From: Paraburkholderia fungorum | Lineage (GTDB): Bacteria > Pseudomonadota > Gammaproteobacteria > Burkholderiales > Burkholderiaceae | Assembly (NCBI RefSeq): GCF_900099835.1 | Contig: NZ_FNKP01000001.1 | Location: forward strand, 682,001 to 746,000 | Reading direction: 5' to 3' | DNA: 64,000 bases | Shown here: positions 1 through 8,122 of the stretch, in pieces | Position numbering within the stretch: the stretch's first letter is position 1 | Layout of the letters: the number at the start of each line of letters is the position of its first letter | Notes under the pieces: model-generated | The model's database searches: none | What the model was told of the DNA's origin: nothing | What the model saw: only the letters and a program-made list of their open reading frames with translations | Translations under genes and position numbers: made by a program

Positions 1-210
1 GGCGACCCCCATTGCAAAGTTAATGCCGAAGAGCTTGCCCCAGAACTGGGTCATGTCTTTATAAATCTGTTTGCCGGTCATCACATAAACCGATTCCATG
101 ATGACGAGCAGCCACGACAACCCAAGCGTGAGCGGTACGAACAGAAAGTGATAGAGCGCCGTGATGGCGAACTGGAGGCGCGACAGTTCTACGACTTCGC
201 TAACGGGCAT
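1..210 (-). CDS. cydA: Cytochrome bd ubiquinol oxidase subunit I (partial, N-terminus)
   Basis: The gene runs off the left edge of the window, leaving the first 70 residues. They match the CydA N-terminus: [18 protein letters not shown], then a first membrane helix, then [17 protein letters not shown]. His21 lies where E. coli CydA has His19, a heme ligand. CydA is the catalytic membrane subunit of the oxygen-reducing quinol oxidase used at low oxygen. The ATG at 210 overlaps the end of the upstream small gene by 11 bases, so the two are probably co-translated. The call is firm although most of the protein is missing. Confidence 0.95.
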   Translation of the reverse strand, partial: MPVSEVVELSRLQFAITALYHFLFVPLTLGLSWLLVIMESVYVMTGKQIYKDMTQFWGKLFGINFAMGVA

Positions 211-460
211 GTTGATCACCTTGAGACGGATGCGAGGCAGGCACGGACAACAATGCCTGTGCGACTTGTTCTGGCGGCATGCTCATATGCACCGCCTGCG
301 GATGATTGAAAAATGTGTATTTGAGCGCCATCAGCAGAACGAACTTGATGGCGAGAACAATGGCTACGTCCCGAGCCATTGTTGGCCCGCGTACCCACCG
401 GGTGAACCGCTGACGCCAGCGTGAACGGCGGGTAGTGCTGCGATTGAGGGCTATGGTCAT
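200..460 (-). CDS. cydP: Cytochrome oxidase small subunit CydP-like
   Basis: This is an 86-residue protein read from the ATG at 460. An Arg-rich N-terminus is followed by one membrane helix around [20 protein letters not shown] and then a short tail. Size, single helix and position immediately before cydA, overlapping it by 11 bases, match the CydP family found ahead of cydAB in beta- and gammaproteobacteria. The role is presumably assembly or stability of the bd oxidase; that is family knowledge, not visible here. The frame stays open to 532, but ATG 460 gives the usual length. No good Shine-Dalgarno is seen. Confidence 0.75.
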   Translation of the reverse strand: MTIALNRSTTRRSRWRQRFTRWVRGPTMARDVAIVLAIKFVLLMALKYTFFNHPQAVHMSMPPEQVAQALLSVPASHPSQGDQHAR

Positions 461-626
461 GATCGGTCGAATCGACTTCACACCGGTTGTACCGGCTGGA
501 CCCAGACCGTTTTGGAGATCTGGATAGTGCACCCCGATTTTAGGAGCGGAACATGGCGCTCCATTCGCCAGCGGCGCGGCATTGTGTCGCGAAATTTGCC
601 GCGTTTAATCAGTATTGCAACGTGGT

Positions 627-640
627 TTGTGATACGTCAA
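627..640 (-). promoter_or_regulatory. Possible FNR/Anr-like box upstream of cydPA
   Basis: TTGTGATACGTCAA resembles the FNR/Anr half-site pair TTGAT-N4-ATCAA, with 7 of 10 defined positions matching. It lies about 170 bases upstream of cydP. Oxygen-responsive control of bd oxidases by this regulator family is well known, but the match is imperfect and the distance is large. Confidence 0.25.
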
Positions 641-721
641 GAAAGCCTTTGAACGTCGGGGCTGGTCTTGCGTCGATGAGGGGGGAGTGCGCGACCCGTT
701 GAGTGAGTCGTTGTAGCGGGC

Positions 722-760
722 GAAAAAAAGCCCCGCCATCTTGCGAGAGCGGGGCTTTTA
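722..760 (-). terminator. Rho-independent terminator of rpoH
   Basis: The inverted repeat GCCCCGC/GCGGGGC (730-736 and 749-755) is followed on the minus strand by a run of seven T. It lies 60 bases beyond the rpoH stop codon. The remaining sequence between cydP and rpoH (461-820) shows nothing else convincing apart from the FNR-like site. Confidence 0.85.
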
Positions 761-820
761 CGGCCATTCAGCAGTTGATTGCTACACCGGGGCGAACCGG
801 CATGCGTCAGACTTCAGACG

Positions 821-1756
821 TTACGCGTATTCGGTCAGCGCACCGCGCATTTTCTTCATTGCGCTAGCTTCGATCTGCCGGATACGTTCGGCCGACACGC
901 CGAACTCGTCGGCCAGTTCGTGCAGCGTCGAGCCGCCCGAACCGTCGTCTTCCACCTTCAGCCAGCGTGCCTCGATGATGCGGCGGCTGCGGGCGTCCAG
1001 TGCATCCAGCGCACTTGCGATACCGTCGCTTTGTAGCTTGTCGCGCTGACGCGAAGCCAGCACGGCGGTCGGTTCGCTATGCGAATCGGCGAGATAGGCG
1101 ATCGGCGCGTACGACTCTTCGCCGTCTTCGACCTGGCCTTCCAGCGCGATGTCGCCGCCGGACAAGCGCGTTTCCATTTCGGAAACCTCTTCGCGCTTCA
1201 CGTTCAGCTCTTTAGCCAGATCGTCGATCTGGTCCGGCGTGAACGCGCCCAAGCCCTGCTTGTGGCTGCGCAGGTTGAAGAACAGTTTGCGTTGCGCCTT
1301 GGTGGTGGCGACCTTCACCATACGCCAGTTGCGCAGAATGTATTCGTGGATCTCAGCCTTGATCCAGTGCATGGCGTACGACACGAGCCGCACGTTCTGC
1401 TCCGGGTCGAAGCGCTTCACGGCCTTCATCAGGCCGATGTTGCCTTCCTGGATCAGGTCGGCATGCGGCAGCCCGTAACCCAGATAGTTGCGCGCAATCG
1501 ACACGACCAGCCGCAGGTGCGACAGGACGAGTTTGCGCGCGGACTGCAGGTTCTCCTGCTCGCGAAATTCGGTGGCGTACTGGCGTTCTTCCGCCGGCGT
1601 CAGCATCGGAATCCGATTAACGGCCTGGATGTAGGCGTCGATATTGCCCAGTTGACCGGGCAGCATAGAGGAATGCGAGAGCGCCAGTGCACCTGCCGAA
1701 GCGGCCTTAGCCGACGACGGGCTCAGAGTACTCGGAAGGGTCATTGCATGGCTCAC
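821..1756 (-). CDS. rpoH: RNA polymerase heat-shock sigma factor sigma-32 (RpoH)
   Basis: This 311-residue sigma-70 family factor has region 2 (HADLIQEGNIGLMKAVKRFD, then VRLVSYAMHWIKAEIHEY), the diagnostic RpoH box QRKLFFNLR at residues 155-163, and a region 4 helix-turn-helix near LADEFGVSAERIRQIE. RpoH directs transcription of chaperone and protease genes. I chose the GTG at 1756: a strong AAAGGAG ribosome site lies 8 bases upstream and gives the family length. An in-frame ATG at 1744 sits too far from that site, and a frame extension to 1783 lacks one. A perfect CIRCE operator lies about 60 bases upstream and a terminator lies downstream, so it is probably a single-gene unit. Confidence 0.97.
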   Translation of the reverse strand: MSHAMTLPSTLSPSSAKAASAGALALSHSSMLPGQLGNIDAYIQAVNRIPMLTPAEERQYATEFREQENLQSARKLVLSHLRLVVSIARNYLGYGLPHADLIQEGNIGLMKAVKRFDPEQNVRLVSYAMHWIKAEIHEYILRNWRMVKVATTKAQRKLFFNLRSHKQGLGAFTPDQIDDLAKELNVKREEVSEMETRLSGGDIALEGQVEDGEESYAPIAYLADSHSEPTAVLASRQRDKLQSDGIASALDALDARSRRIIEARWLKVEDDGSGGSTLHELADEFGVSAERIRQIEASAMKKMRGALTEYA

Positions 1757-1817
1757 GTAAAAAACTCCTTTGGAATCAGACAAAAGCGTATTCAGTAAAC
1801 GACTCCAGCGATGGATG

Positions 1818-1844
1818 TTAGCACTCTGATTTACCGAGTGCTAA
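1818..1844. promoter_or_regulatory. CIRCE element (HrcA operator) upstream of rpoH
   Basis: TTAGCACTC (1818-1826), a 9-base spacer and GAGTGCTAA (1836-1844) form the exact CIRCE consensus, with all 18 arm positions matching. CIRCE is bound by the repressor HrcA, which responds to GroEL availability. Here it lies in the rpoH leader or promoter, 61 bases before the start codon, so HrcA should repress rpoH transcription. Confidence 0.93.
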
Positions 1845-2166
1845 TACTTAGAGCGCGTAGGGTCATCCAAGTTCCGTGAATTCCTATTGAAATTCAGATT
1901 TCAATAGCCATCATACGCGCTTGTTACCTGCCCTGTGCAGTGCGTAGGATTTACCGGATTTTGCGCTGTGGCTCTCATTAATGGCTTGAGTTTTCTCTAT
2001 TTGAAGTCAGTAATTGCGAGAGTTTTGATTTATTCATACGATTCATCTAAAACTGATAGTCGTTAGAATACGCAAAAGAGAAGTGCATTAATAAACGTCT
2101 GCGAGTGCGGGTGTTAGATGGACAACAAAAAATAATGCTTTTCGCGATCTGGCTCTAAAAGGCGCG
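1845..2166. other. AT-rich spacer between rpoH and pagL
   Basis: This stretch is clearly more AT-rich than its flanks and should hold the divergent promoters of rpoH and the PagL-like gene. A near-palindrome TTGAAATTCAGATTTCAA lies at about 1888-1905. I find no conserved reading frame. A 15-codon frame beginning GTG at 2111 ends just before the pagL start and is not convincing as a gene. Confidence 0.4.
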
Positions 2167-2682
2167 ATGGTTGCCTGGCTGCTGGGAGCGTCCGGGCTGG
2201 CTTCAGCAGACCAGTTCGGCGTACAGATGGGCGCAGGCGTCGGCGACCGGCATATCAAGAAGTTGGACCTCGGCCTCGCGTGGGACCCGAATCTGACGTG
2301 GTGGTACATCGGCGACTGGCACTTCTCGCTGATCGGCGAAGCGCACGCGTCCTGGTGGCACACTAACGAAGGCGACGTGCACGGCAACGTCGGCGAGATA
2401 GGGGTCACGCCGGTGATCCGCTTCATCAGGAGTTCGGGGATGGTGCGGCCTTATATCGAAGTGGGCGCCGGTGTCCGCCTGCTGTCGACCACACGCATTT
2501 CTTCGACCTTCTCGGTCGCCACCGCGTTCCAGTTCGCCGACATGGCCGGCGTCGGCCTGCAGTTCGGCGGCCACCAGCAGTATCTGGCCGGCTACCGCTT
2601 CCAGCATATTTCCAACGGCGGTATCAAAGAGCCCAATCCTGGTATAAATTTCAGCCAGCTATATTTGCAATATAACTTTTGA
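2167..2682 (+). CDS. pagL: PagL-like lipid A 3-O-deacylase / acyloxyacyl hydrolase
   Basis: This 171-residue outer-membrane beta-barrel belongs to the PagL family, which removes the 3-position acyl chain of lipid A. Alternating aromatic strands (LTWWYIGDWHFSLIGEA), the C-terminal signature FQHISNGGIKEPNPG and a terminal Phe support this. His147 and Ser149 match the catalytic His and Ser; the residue 14 after the His, Glu in P. aeruginosa PagL as I recall it, is Asn161 here. The only plausible start, ATG 2167, leaves a short signal peptide (MVAWLLGASGLASA) without basic residues. The frame is open upstream to 2095 and would add a charged N-region but lacks a standard start codon, so the 5' end may be misjudged or damaged. 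Confidence 0.8.
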   Translation: MVAWLLGASGLASADQFGVQMGAGVGDRHIKKLDLGLAWDPNLTWWYIGDWHFSLIGEAHASWWHTNEGDVHGNVGEIGVTPVIRFIRSSGMVRPYIEVGAGVRLLSTTRISSTFSVATAFQFADMAGVGLQFGGHQQYLAGYRFQHISNGGIKEPNPGINFSQLYLQYNF

Positions 2683-2725
2683 CGACCGTGGCCCCGTTCG
2701 GCCTACCGGTGCAAGGGGCTGAGCA

Positions 2726-3109
2726 ATGGCGGCAAAGTTAATCGAAGCGATTCGCGGGCTCGAACGAGAGCGATTTCGCGCGATGGTCGACGGCGACGGG
2801 CAATCGCTCGACACGCTCCTCGCGGACAACGTGAGTTACGTTCACACGAACGGCAAGCGTGAGACGAAGCGGCAGTTCATCGACGGGATTACGGGCGGGC
2901 GCCGCCGTTATCGGCAGATCGAAGTGCAGTCGCAGGACGTGCTGCCCGTGGGACCCGAGACGTGCGTCGTCACGGGTCGGGCGCTGATCGAGATGGAGGC
3001 GAATAGCGGCGCGCTGCTGTTTCCGATTGCGTACACCGCCATTCATACGCAGGAAGACGGGCAATGGCGGTTGATTGCGTGGCAGGCCACGCGATGCGCG
3101 CTGGAGTGA
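2726..3109 (+). CDS. NTF2-like (DUF4440/SnoaL-type) protein
   Basis: The 127-residue single-domain protein has the cone-shaped NTF2-like pattern: an N-terminal helix (LIEAIRGLERERFRAMVDGD), a strand around VSYVHTNGKRETKRQF, and C-terminal strands ending in GQWRLIAWQATR. Family members are small enzymes or ligand binders of very varied function, so the substrate cannot be inferred. It begins 43 bases after pagL on the same strand and could be cotranscribed with it. There is no signal peptide; it should be cytosolic. Confidence 0.75.
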   Translation: MAAKLIEAIRGLERERFRAMVDGDGQSLDTLLADNVSYVHTNGKRETKRQFIDGITGGRRRYRQIEVQSQDVLPVGPETCVVTGRALIEMEANSGALLFPIAYTAIHTQEDGQWRLIAWQATRCALE

Positions 3110-3254
3110 GTTACGTGCGGGTCCGTGTGCGGACAGTTTCCCGGAACAGTGTGTCGTGTTGACTCAAGCTGCTGGAGCTTCGGAAGCGCGGCGCAAGATC
3201 AATTCGCGGACTCGCTGAATGAGTTTGCTCCAACGAACCAAACTCACTCCCGCC

Positions 3255-4232
3255 TCAAGCCGCAATCTTCGCTACATCCACAATCAACTCGACCTGTCGC
3301 TCGATCGCGCTCGGCACAGGCGCTTCGCCGCGCAGCACCGCGCTGATCCACGCGGCGGTGGTCTGCGCATCGCGCGCCTCGGGCAACTCGACCTCGGGCG
3401 CATCCGGCGACGAGCGCTCGTGCGGCACGCGCGTTTCGCACACGCCATCGTGCAACCAGTCGACCTGCACTTGTCGCCGCGTATCCGCGACCGCCTCGCC
3501 TTCGGTGCCGCGCGCGAGCAACGCACCGCCGGCCGCCGCATCCGGATGCGTGTTGAACAGTTGCGTGAGACTGTCGCGATACGGCGGATGCGTGTAGTTC
3601 ACCAGACGCAGCCCGGCCGGCGCGAACGGCTGAAGAATCTTCACGAGCGTATGCGTCGAATTGCGCACCCCCATCCGTCGACGCAAGCCGAGAAGCCGCG
3701 CGAGCTTCGGCGCGAGCACGTCGATCGAGGCGAACGCGAGACGGCGCTCGGCGAGGCCATCTTCGATATCGGCGTGCGACTGCGCGTGCGGAATCTGCAG
3801 ATGCGTGAAAATTTCCGCGCTCGTCACGCGGCCCGGATCTTCGGTTACGCCATGCACCAGCACCGGCACGCCTTCGCGCGCCAGCAGTAGCGCGAGTAGC
3901 GGAACCAGATTCGGCTGCTTACGCGCGCCGTTATACGACGGAATTGACACGGGCCGGAATTCGCCGTGCGGCAGATGAACCGCCTCGAACGACGCATGCG
4001 CGCCCGCCAGCATCGCGGCGAGTTCGTCGGCGGTCTCACCCTTCACGCGATACGCGAGCAGCACCGCGCCGAGTTCGAGTTCGCCTACCCGGCCGTCGAG
4101 CATCGCCGTGTACAACTCGCGGGTGTCGTCGGCGGTCAGCGCGCGGGCGCCGTTCGGGCCACGGCCGATTTCCTTGATGAAGCGGGCGCAGGGGAAGGGG
4201 GTGTCGTGGGCGGTATCGGCGGAATCGGTCAT
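3255..4232 (-). CDS. ybiB: YbiB-like DNA-binding protein, glycosyltransferase family 3 fold
   Basis: This 325-residue protein has the TrpD/thymidine-phosphorylase-type fold: a helical N-domain (TRELYTAMLDGRVGELELGA, then VLLAYRVKGETADELAAML) and a larger domain with SIPSYNGARKQPNLVPLLAL. It resembles E. coli YbiB (TrpD2), described as a nucleic-acid-binding homologue of anthranilate phosphoribosyltransferase without that activity. I use ATG 4232; an in-frame TTG three codons upstream is possible. It is transcribed divergently from the hydrolase/isomerase pair at 4.5 kb and has no close operon partner. Confidence 0.85.
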   Translation of the reverse strand: MTDSADTAHDTPFPCARFIKEIGRGPNGARALTADDTRELYTAMLDGRVGELELGAVLLAYRVKGETADELAAMLAGAHASFEAVHLPHGEFRPVSIPSYNGARKQPNLVPLLALLLAREGVPVLVHGVTEDPGRVTSAEIFTHLQIPHAQSHADIEDGLAERRLAFASIDVLAPKLARLLGLRRRMGVRNSTHTLVKILQPFAPAGLRLVNYTHPPYRDSLTQLFNTHPDAAAGGALLARGTEGEAVADTRRQVQVDWLHDGVCETRVPHERSSPDAPEVELPEARDAQTTAAWISAVLRGEAPVPSAIERQVELIVDVAKIAA

Positions 4233-4541
4233 CGGGCGCAAATGGGACGTGGTGACGGCCCGCTTTCGAACGGTTCGCCACGGTATTCAAGGGACGTTAC
4301 AGGGGACGTTATTGGGTGTGAGTATCGCATCTATGGCGATCCCGCGAGACGGCCGCCTGGCAGCGCAGGCGTTGAAGGCGTACTTGACGGGCGTTTCGTA
4401 CGGGCACCGTAAGCCCTTCGTACTGGCTTCGTAGGGCGCCTGCGCAAGCTTGCCGGCCTGCCGCGCATCGTGCTTTGCAGCGCGTTAAACTCGATGTTTT
4501 ATCGCCGCGTCGGCGGCCTCAATCGAAGAATGGAGAACGGG
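4233..4541. other. Divergent spacer between ybiB and the FAH-family gene
   Basis: About 309 bases without a supported gene. The frames that cross it have no family resemblance. It should contain the ybiB promoter (leftward) and that of the hydrolase gene (rightward). I could not pick a confident -35/-10 pair. Confidence 0.3.
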
Positions 4542-5240
4542 ATGAGTTATGTATTCGCACCCGCACCGCAGGTGGCGGTGCCGGTCGTGGGATCCAGCGA
4601 GCAATTCGCGGTGCGCCGCATCTACTGCGTCGGGCGCAATTACGAAGCCCACGCGCGCGAGATGGGACACGATCCCGACCGCGAGCCGCCGTTCTTCTTC
4701 AGCAAGCCCGCCGACGCTGTGGTCTACGTCGCGCCCGGCGAGACCGGCGAGTTTCCGTATCCGTCGCTGACGAAAAACGTCCACTTCGAAATGGAAATGG
4801 TCGCGGCAATCGGCAAGGGCGGCAAGGACATCGCGGCTGAAAGCGCGCTCGATCACGTCTACGGTTACGCGCTCGGTCTCGATATGACGCGCCGCGATCT
4901 GCAGGGCGAGGCGAAGAAAATGGGCCGTCCGTGGGACACCGCGAAGGGCTTCGATCACTCGGCGCCGATCGGTCCGATTCATCCGGCGGCGACGGTTGGC
5001 CATATCGGCAAGGGTTCGATCTGGCTGTCGGTGAACGGCGAGGACAAGCAGCGCTCGGACGTGTCGCAACTGATCTGGTCGGTGGCCGAGACGGTCGCGT
5101 ATCTGTCGACGTTGTTCGAACTGCAACCCGGCGACCTGATTTTCACCGGCACGCCCGAGGGCGTTGGCGCGGTCGTGAAGGGCGATCTGATGAAGGGCGG
5201 TGTGGACGGGCTCGGCGAGTTCAGCGTGCGCGTCGTCTGA
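4542..5240 (+). CDS. Fumarylacetoacetate hydrolase family protein (possible fumarylpyruvate hydrolase)
   Basis: This 232-residue protein is a short FAH-family hydrolase cleaving carbon-carbon bonds of acylpyruvates. The fold signature begins [17 protein letters not shown]. Metal ligands are visible as Glu-x-Glu in [11 protein letters not shown] and Asp in [12 protein letters not shown], and the oxyanion region [14 protein letters not shown] is present. The start at 4542 has GGAG 8 bases upstream. It is followed after 29 bases by a zeta-class GST isomerase. This pairing is seen in gentisate (NagK/NagL) and homogentisate pathways; no ring-cleaving dioxygenase is in the window, so the aromatic substrate is unresolved. 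Confidence 0.85.
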   Translation: MSYVFAPAPQVAVPVVGSSEQFAVRRIYCVGRNYEAHAREMGHDPDREPPFFFSKPADAVVYVAPGETGEFPYPSLTKNVHFEMEMVAAIGKGGKDIAAESALDHVYGYALGLDMTRRDLQGEAKKMGRPWDTAKGFDHSAPIGPIHPAATVGHIGKGSIWLSVNGEDKQRSDVSQLIWSVAETVAYLSTLFELQPGDLIFTGTPEGVGAVVKGDLMKGGVDGLGEFSVRVV

Positions 5241-5269
5241 TGAGTTCAGGCGTGGAGGAGACAGACAAC

Positions 5270-5914
5270 ATGAAGCTCTACAGTTACTTCCGGAGCTCGG
5301 CGTCCTATCGGGTGCGCATTGCGCTGAACCTGAAAAATCTGCCGTACGACTACGTGCCCGTGCATCTCGTGCGCGACGGCGGCGAGCAGCTCAAGCCCGA
5401 ATATCGCAAGGTGAATGGGGACGGCATCGTGCCGACTTTGGTCGACGGACACGAGGTGATGCCGCAGTCGCTCGCGATCATCGAGTATCTGGACGAAACC
5501 CATCCCGAGCCGCCGCTGTTGCCGGGTACGCCGGCCGACCGCGCATATGTGCGCTCAGTGGCGTTGCAGGTGGCGTGCGAGATTCATCCGGTCAACAATC
5601 TGCGCGTGCTGAAGTATCTGAAGCACACGTTGCGGGTCGACGACGACGCGAAAGACGCGTGGTATCGCCATTGGATCGAAGCGGGTTTCACGACGCTGGA
5701 TGCTCACCTGGCAGGCAGCGCACGTACCGGCAAACTGTGCTTCGGCGATACGCCGACGCTCGCCGACGCGTGCCTGATCCCGCAGGTGTTCAACGCGCAG
5801 CGCTTCAAGGTGGACACGGCGAAGTTTCCGACCATCCAGCGCATTTACGACCACGCGATGCAGATCGATGCGTTTGCCCGTGCGGCGCCTGGTGTGCAGC
5901 CGGATACTGAGTGA
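5270..5914 (+). CDS. maiA: Maleylacetoacetate/maleylpyruvate isomerase, zeta-class GST
   Basis: This 214-residue glutathione transferase has a thioredoxin-like N-domain (MKLYSYFRSSASYRVRIAL) and a helical C-domain with the zeta-class region ACEIHPVNNLRVLKYL and DTPTLADACLIPQ. It should isomerise the cis double bond of a maleyl-acid product so the preceding hydrolase can cleave it. The motif usually written SSCSxRVRIAL reads SSASYRVRIAL here, so the conserved Cys is Ala; the serines remain. GGAGGAG lies 9 bases before the ATG. A terminator follows 30 bases after the stop, closing a two-gene operon. Confidence 0.88.
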   Translation: MKLYSYFRSSASYRVRIALNLKNLPYDYVPVHLVRDGGEQLKPEYRKVNGDGIVPTLVDGHEVMPQSLAIIEYLDETHPEPPLLPGTPADRAYVRSVALQVACEIHPVNNLRVLKYLKHTLRVDDDAKDAWYRHWIEAGFTTLDAHLAGSARTGKLCFGDTPTLADACLIPQVFNAQRFKVDTAKFPTIQRIYDHAMQIDAFARAAPGVQPDTE

Positions 5915-5943
5915 TGTGATGGCCGGTAGTGTGGCCTGAACGC

Positions 5944-5975
5944 AAAAGGGGCACTCCGTGGAGTGCCCCTTTTTT
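5944..5975. terminator. Bidirectional Rho-independent terminator between maiA and ftsY
   Basis: A 14-base perfect stem (5944-5957 with 5960-5973, core GGGGCACTCC/GGAGTGCCCC) is flanked by A on the left and T on the right. It can therefore terminate maiA rightward and ftsY leftward. Confidence 0.9.
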
Positions 5976-6014
5976 CATGTGCTTCTATCGGAGAATGCGG
6001 CGCTGCCCGCTGGT

Positions 6015-7154
6015 TCAACCGCCCAGCAGCGCGTCCGAAAACTCTTCCGCACTGAACGGCTGCAAATCTTCGACCTTCTCGCCGACGCCGATGAAATACA
6101 CCGGAATCGGGCGCTGTCGCGCTATCGCGGCGAGAATCCCGCCCTTTGCCGTGCCGTCGAGCTTGGTGACGATCAGGCCGGTGAGGCCGAGCGCGTCGTC
6201 GAACGCTTTGACCTGCGCGAGCGCGTTCTGGCCGGTATTCGCGTCGATCACCAGCAGCACCTCGTGCGGCGCGCCGTCGTGCGCTTTGCCGATCACGCGC
6301 TTCACCTTGCGCAACTCTTCCATCAGATGCAGCTGCGTGGGCAGGCGTCCGGCCGTGTCGGCCATCATCACGTCGATCTTGCGCGCACGCGCCGCACCGA
6401 CCGCGTCGAAAATCACCGCAGCCGGATCGCCGCTTTCCTGCGACACCACCGTCACATTGTTGCGCTGACCCCAGATCGCCAGCTGCTCGCGCGCGGCGGC
6501 GCGGAACGTGTCGCCCGCGGCCAGCAGCACCGACTGGTTAAAGCTTTGCAGATGCTTGGCAAGTTTGCCGATGCTGGTCGTTTTGCCCGCGCCGTTCACG
6601 CCCGCGATCATCATGACGAGCGGCTGCGCGCGGCCGAGCATCAGCGATTTTTCGAGCGGTTTGAGCAGGTCGATGAGCAGCGTGCGGAGCGCGGCCTTGA
6701 CCTGTTGCGGATCGGTGAGCCGTTCGGTACGCACCTTCTCGCGTAACGATTCGAGCAGGAACTCCGTGGCTTCGACGCCCGCGTCCGACATCAGCAGCGC
6801 GGTTTCGAGTTCTTCGTAAAGCTCCTCGTCGATCTTCGTGCCGACGAAAATACCGGTCAGACTCGAACTGGTTTTCGACAGACCGGTTTTCAGACGAGTC
6901 AGCCACGAGCGCTTGGCGCTGGCGTCCTGCGCGGGCGCCGGGACGATTTCGACGGTCTCTACGGTTTCGAGCGCGGGCTCGTCGAACCCGGGTTCCGGCT
7001 CGATGACAGCCGGAGCAGCCGGAGCGGGCGTGTCGACGCGCACCGGCGCTTCGACGGCTAGCTCGGGCGTCGAGCCTTCAGGCGCCGTCTGCGACTCGTC
7101 TGCCGCGGTATCGGACTCTTTCGAACCCTTGAATCGTTTGAAAAAGCTGAACAT
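6015..7154 (-). CDS. ftsY: Signal recognition particle receptor FtsY
   Basis: The 379-residue SRP receptor GTPase docks ribosome-SRP complexes at the inner membrane. A basic amphipathic start (MFSFFKRFKGSKE) and an acidic, Pro/Ala-rich linker of about 80 residues precede the NG domain, which carries [18 protein letters not shown] (P-loop), DTFRAAAREQL, DTAGRLPTQ and TKLDGTAKGG. I chose ATG 7154 because the upstream frame extension lacks family character. It is divergent from rsmD, as ftsY and rsmD are neighbours in many proteobacteria. Confidence 0.97.
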   Translation of the reverse strand: MFSFFKRFKGSKESDTAADESQTAPEGSTPELAVEAPVRVDTPAPAAPAVIEPEPGFDEPALETVETVEIVPAPAQDASAKRSWLTRLKTGLSKTSSSLTGIFVGTKIDEELYEELETALLMSDAGVEATEFLLESLREKVRTERLTDPQQVKAALRTLLIDLLKPLEKSLMLGRAQPLVMMIAGVNGAGKTTSIGKLAKHLQSFNQSVLLAAGDTFRAAAREQLAIWGQRNNVTVVSQESGDPAAVIFDAVGAARARKIDVMMADTAGRLPTQLHLMEELRKVKRVIGKAHDGAPHEVLLVIDANTGQNALAQVKAFDDALGLTGLIVTKLDGTAKGGILAAIARQRPIPVYFIGVGEKVEDLQPFSAEEFSDALLGG

Positions 7155-7395
7155 GATCTGGCGTGGTGAGAGCGCGCGCCGATGCGCGCAGCCGGTACGA
7201 ACCGGCGGAAGCGGCAGGCAGCGTTGCGTTTGCGGGATGCAAGGCGCTGGAAGCCGCACATTTTATCAGGCGCGCCGCCGACCGTCGTATCGGCCGAACG
7301 GCCAGGCTGGACGCCGGCTGCCCCTGTGGTAACGTTGGCGCTCCGGCTCGCACATATCTGCGGTGCGAGCGCCTTCATAAAGTAATCGAAACTGC

Positions 7396-8010
7396 ATGCC
7401 CCGTTCAGCACCCTCACGCGCCCATGGCGCTTCGTCCAAAGGCGGTAAGCCGCACGCGATCCGCATTATCGGCGGCGACTGGAAGCGCACTCCGCTGCCT
7501 GTTCTCGACCTCGACGGCTTGCGCCCTACGCCCGACCGCGTCCGCGAAACCTTGTTCAACTGGCTCGGCCAGAATCTGGACGGCCAGCGCTGCCTCGATC
7601 TGTTCGCCGGCAGCGGCGCATTGGGCTTCGAAGCCGCGTCGCGCGGCGCGGCGCGGGTTCTGATGGTGGAGCGCAATGCGCGCGCCGCCAGCCAGCTGCG
7701 CGCCAACCAGGAACGCCTCGCTGCGCGCACGATCGAAATTGCCGAAGCCGACGGTTTGCGCCTCGCCGCGAGTCTCGCGCCCGGTTCGTTCGACGTCGTG
7801 TTCCTCGACCCACCGTTCGACGGCGATCTGCTCGGCAAAGCGCTCGCTCTGGTCGTGCCGCTCGTCGCCGCAGAAGGCTTCCTTTACGTGGAAGCAGCCG
7901 AGGCGCTCGAACTCGACGGGAACGAGTCGCTGGCCGGATGGGAGATCGTGCGGCAAGGCAAAGCCGGCGCTGTCCACTTCCATTTGCTGCAGCGCGAAAA
8001 TAAGGAATAA
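7396..8010 (+). CDS. rsmD: 16S rRNA (guanine966-N2)-methyltransferase RsmD
   Basis: The 204-residue SAM-dependent methyltransferase has the RsmD start (HAIRIIGGDWKRTPLPV, then LRPTPDRVRETLFNWLG), SAM-binding motif DLFAGSGALGFEAASRGA and the catalytic motif LDPPFD. It methylates G966 of 16S rRNA in small-subunit assembly. coaD follows after 112 bases on the same strand, a common pairing. The first 20 residues before HAIRII are variable and may not all be translated. Confidence 0.95.
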   Translation: MPRSAPSRAHGASSKGGKPHAIRIIGGDWKRTPLPVLDLDGLRPTPDRVRETLFNWLGQNLDGQRCLDLFAGSGALGFEAASRGAARVLMVERNARAASQLRANQERLAARTIEIAEADGLRLAASLAPGSFDVVFLDPPFDGDLLGKALALVVPLVAAEGFLYVEAAEALELDGNESLAGWEIVRQGKAGAVHFHLLQRENKE

Positions 8011-8122
8011 TGCGCGTTCCAAAATAAGCGCCGGGCGGTTTATAGTCACGCGCGCAGTCGGTGCCAAATGCGTCGCGTGGACGCTTTGACGTGGCCCTTT
8101 GTCTGAAGAGAGGAGAAGTCTC

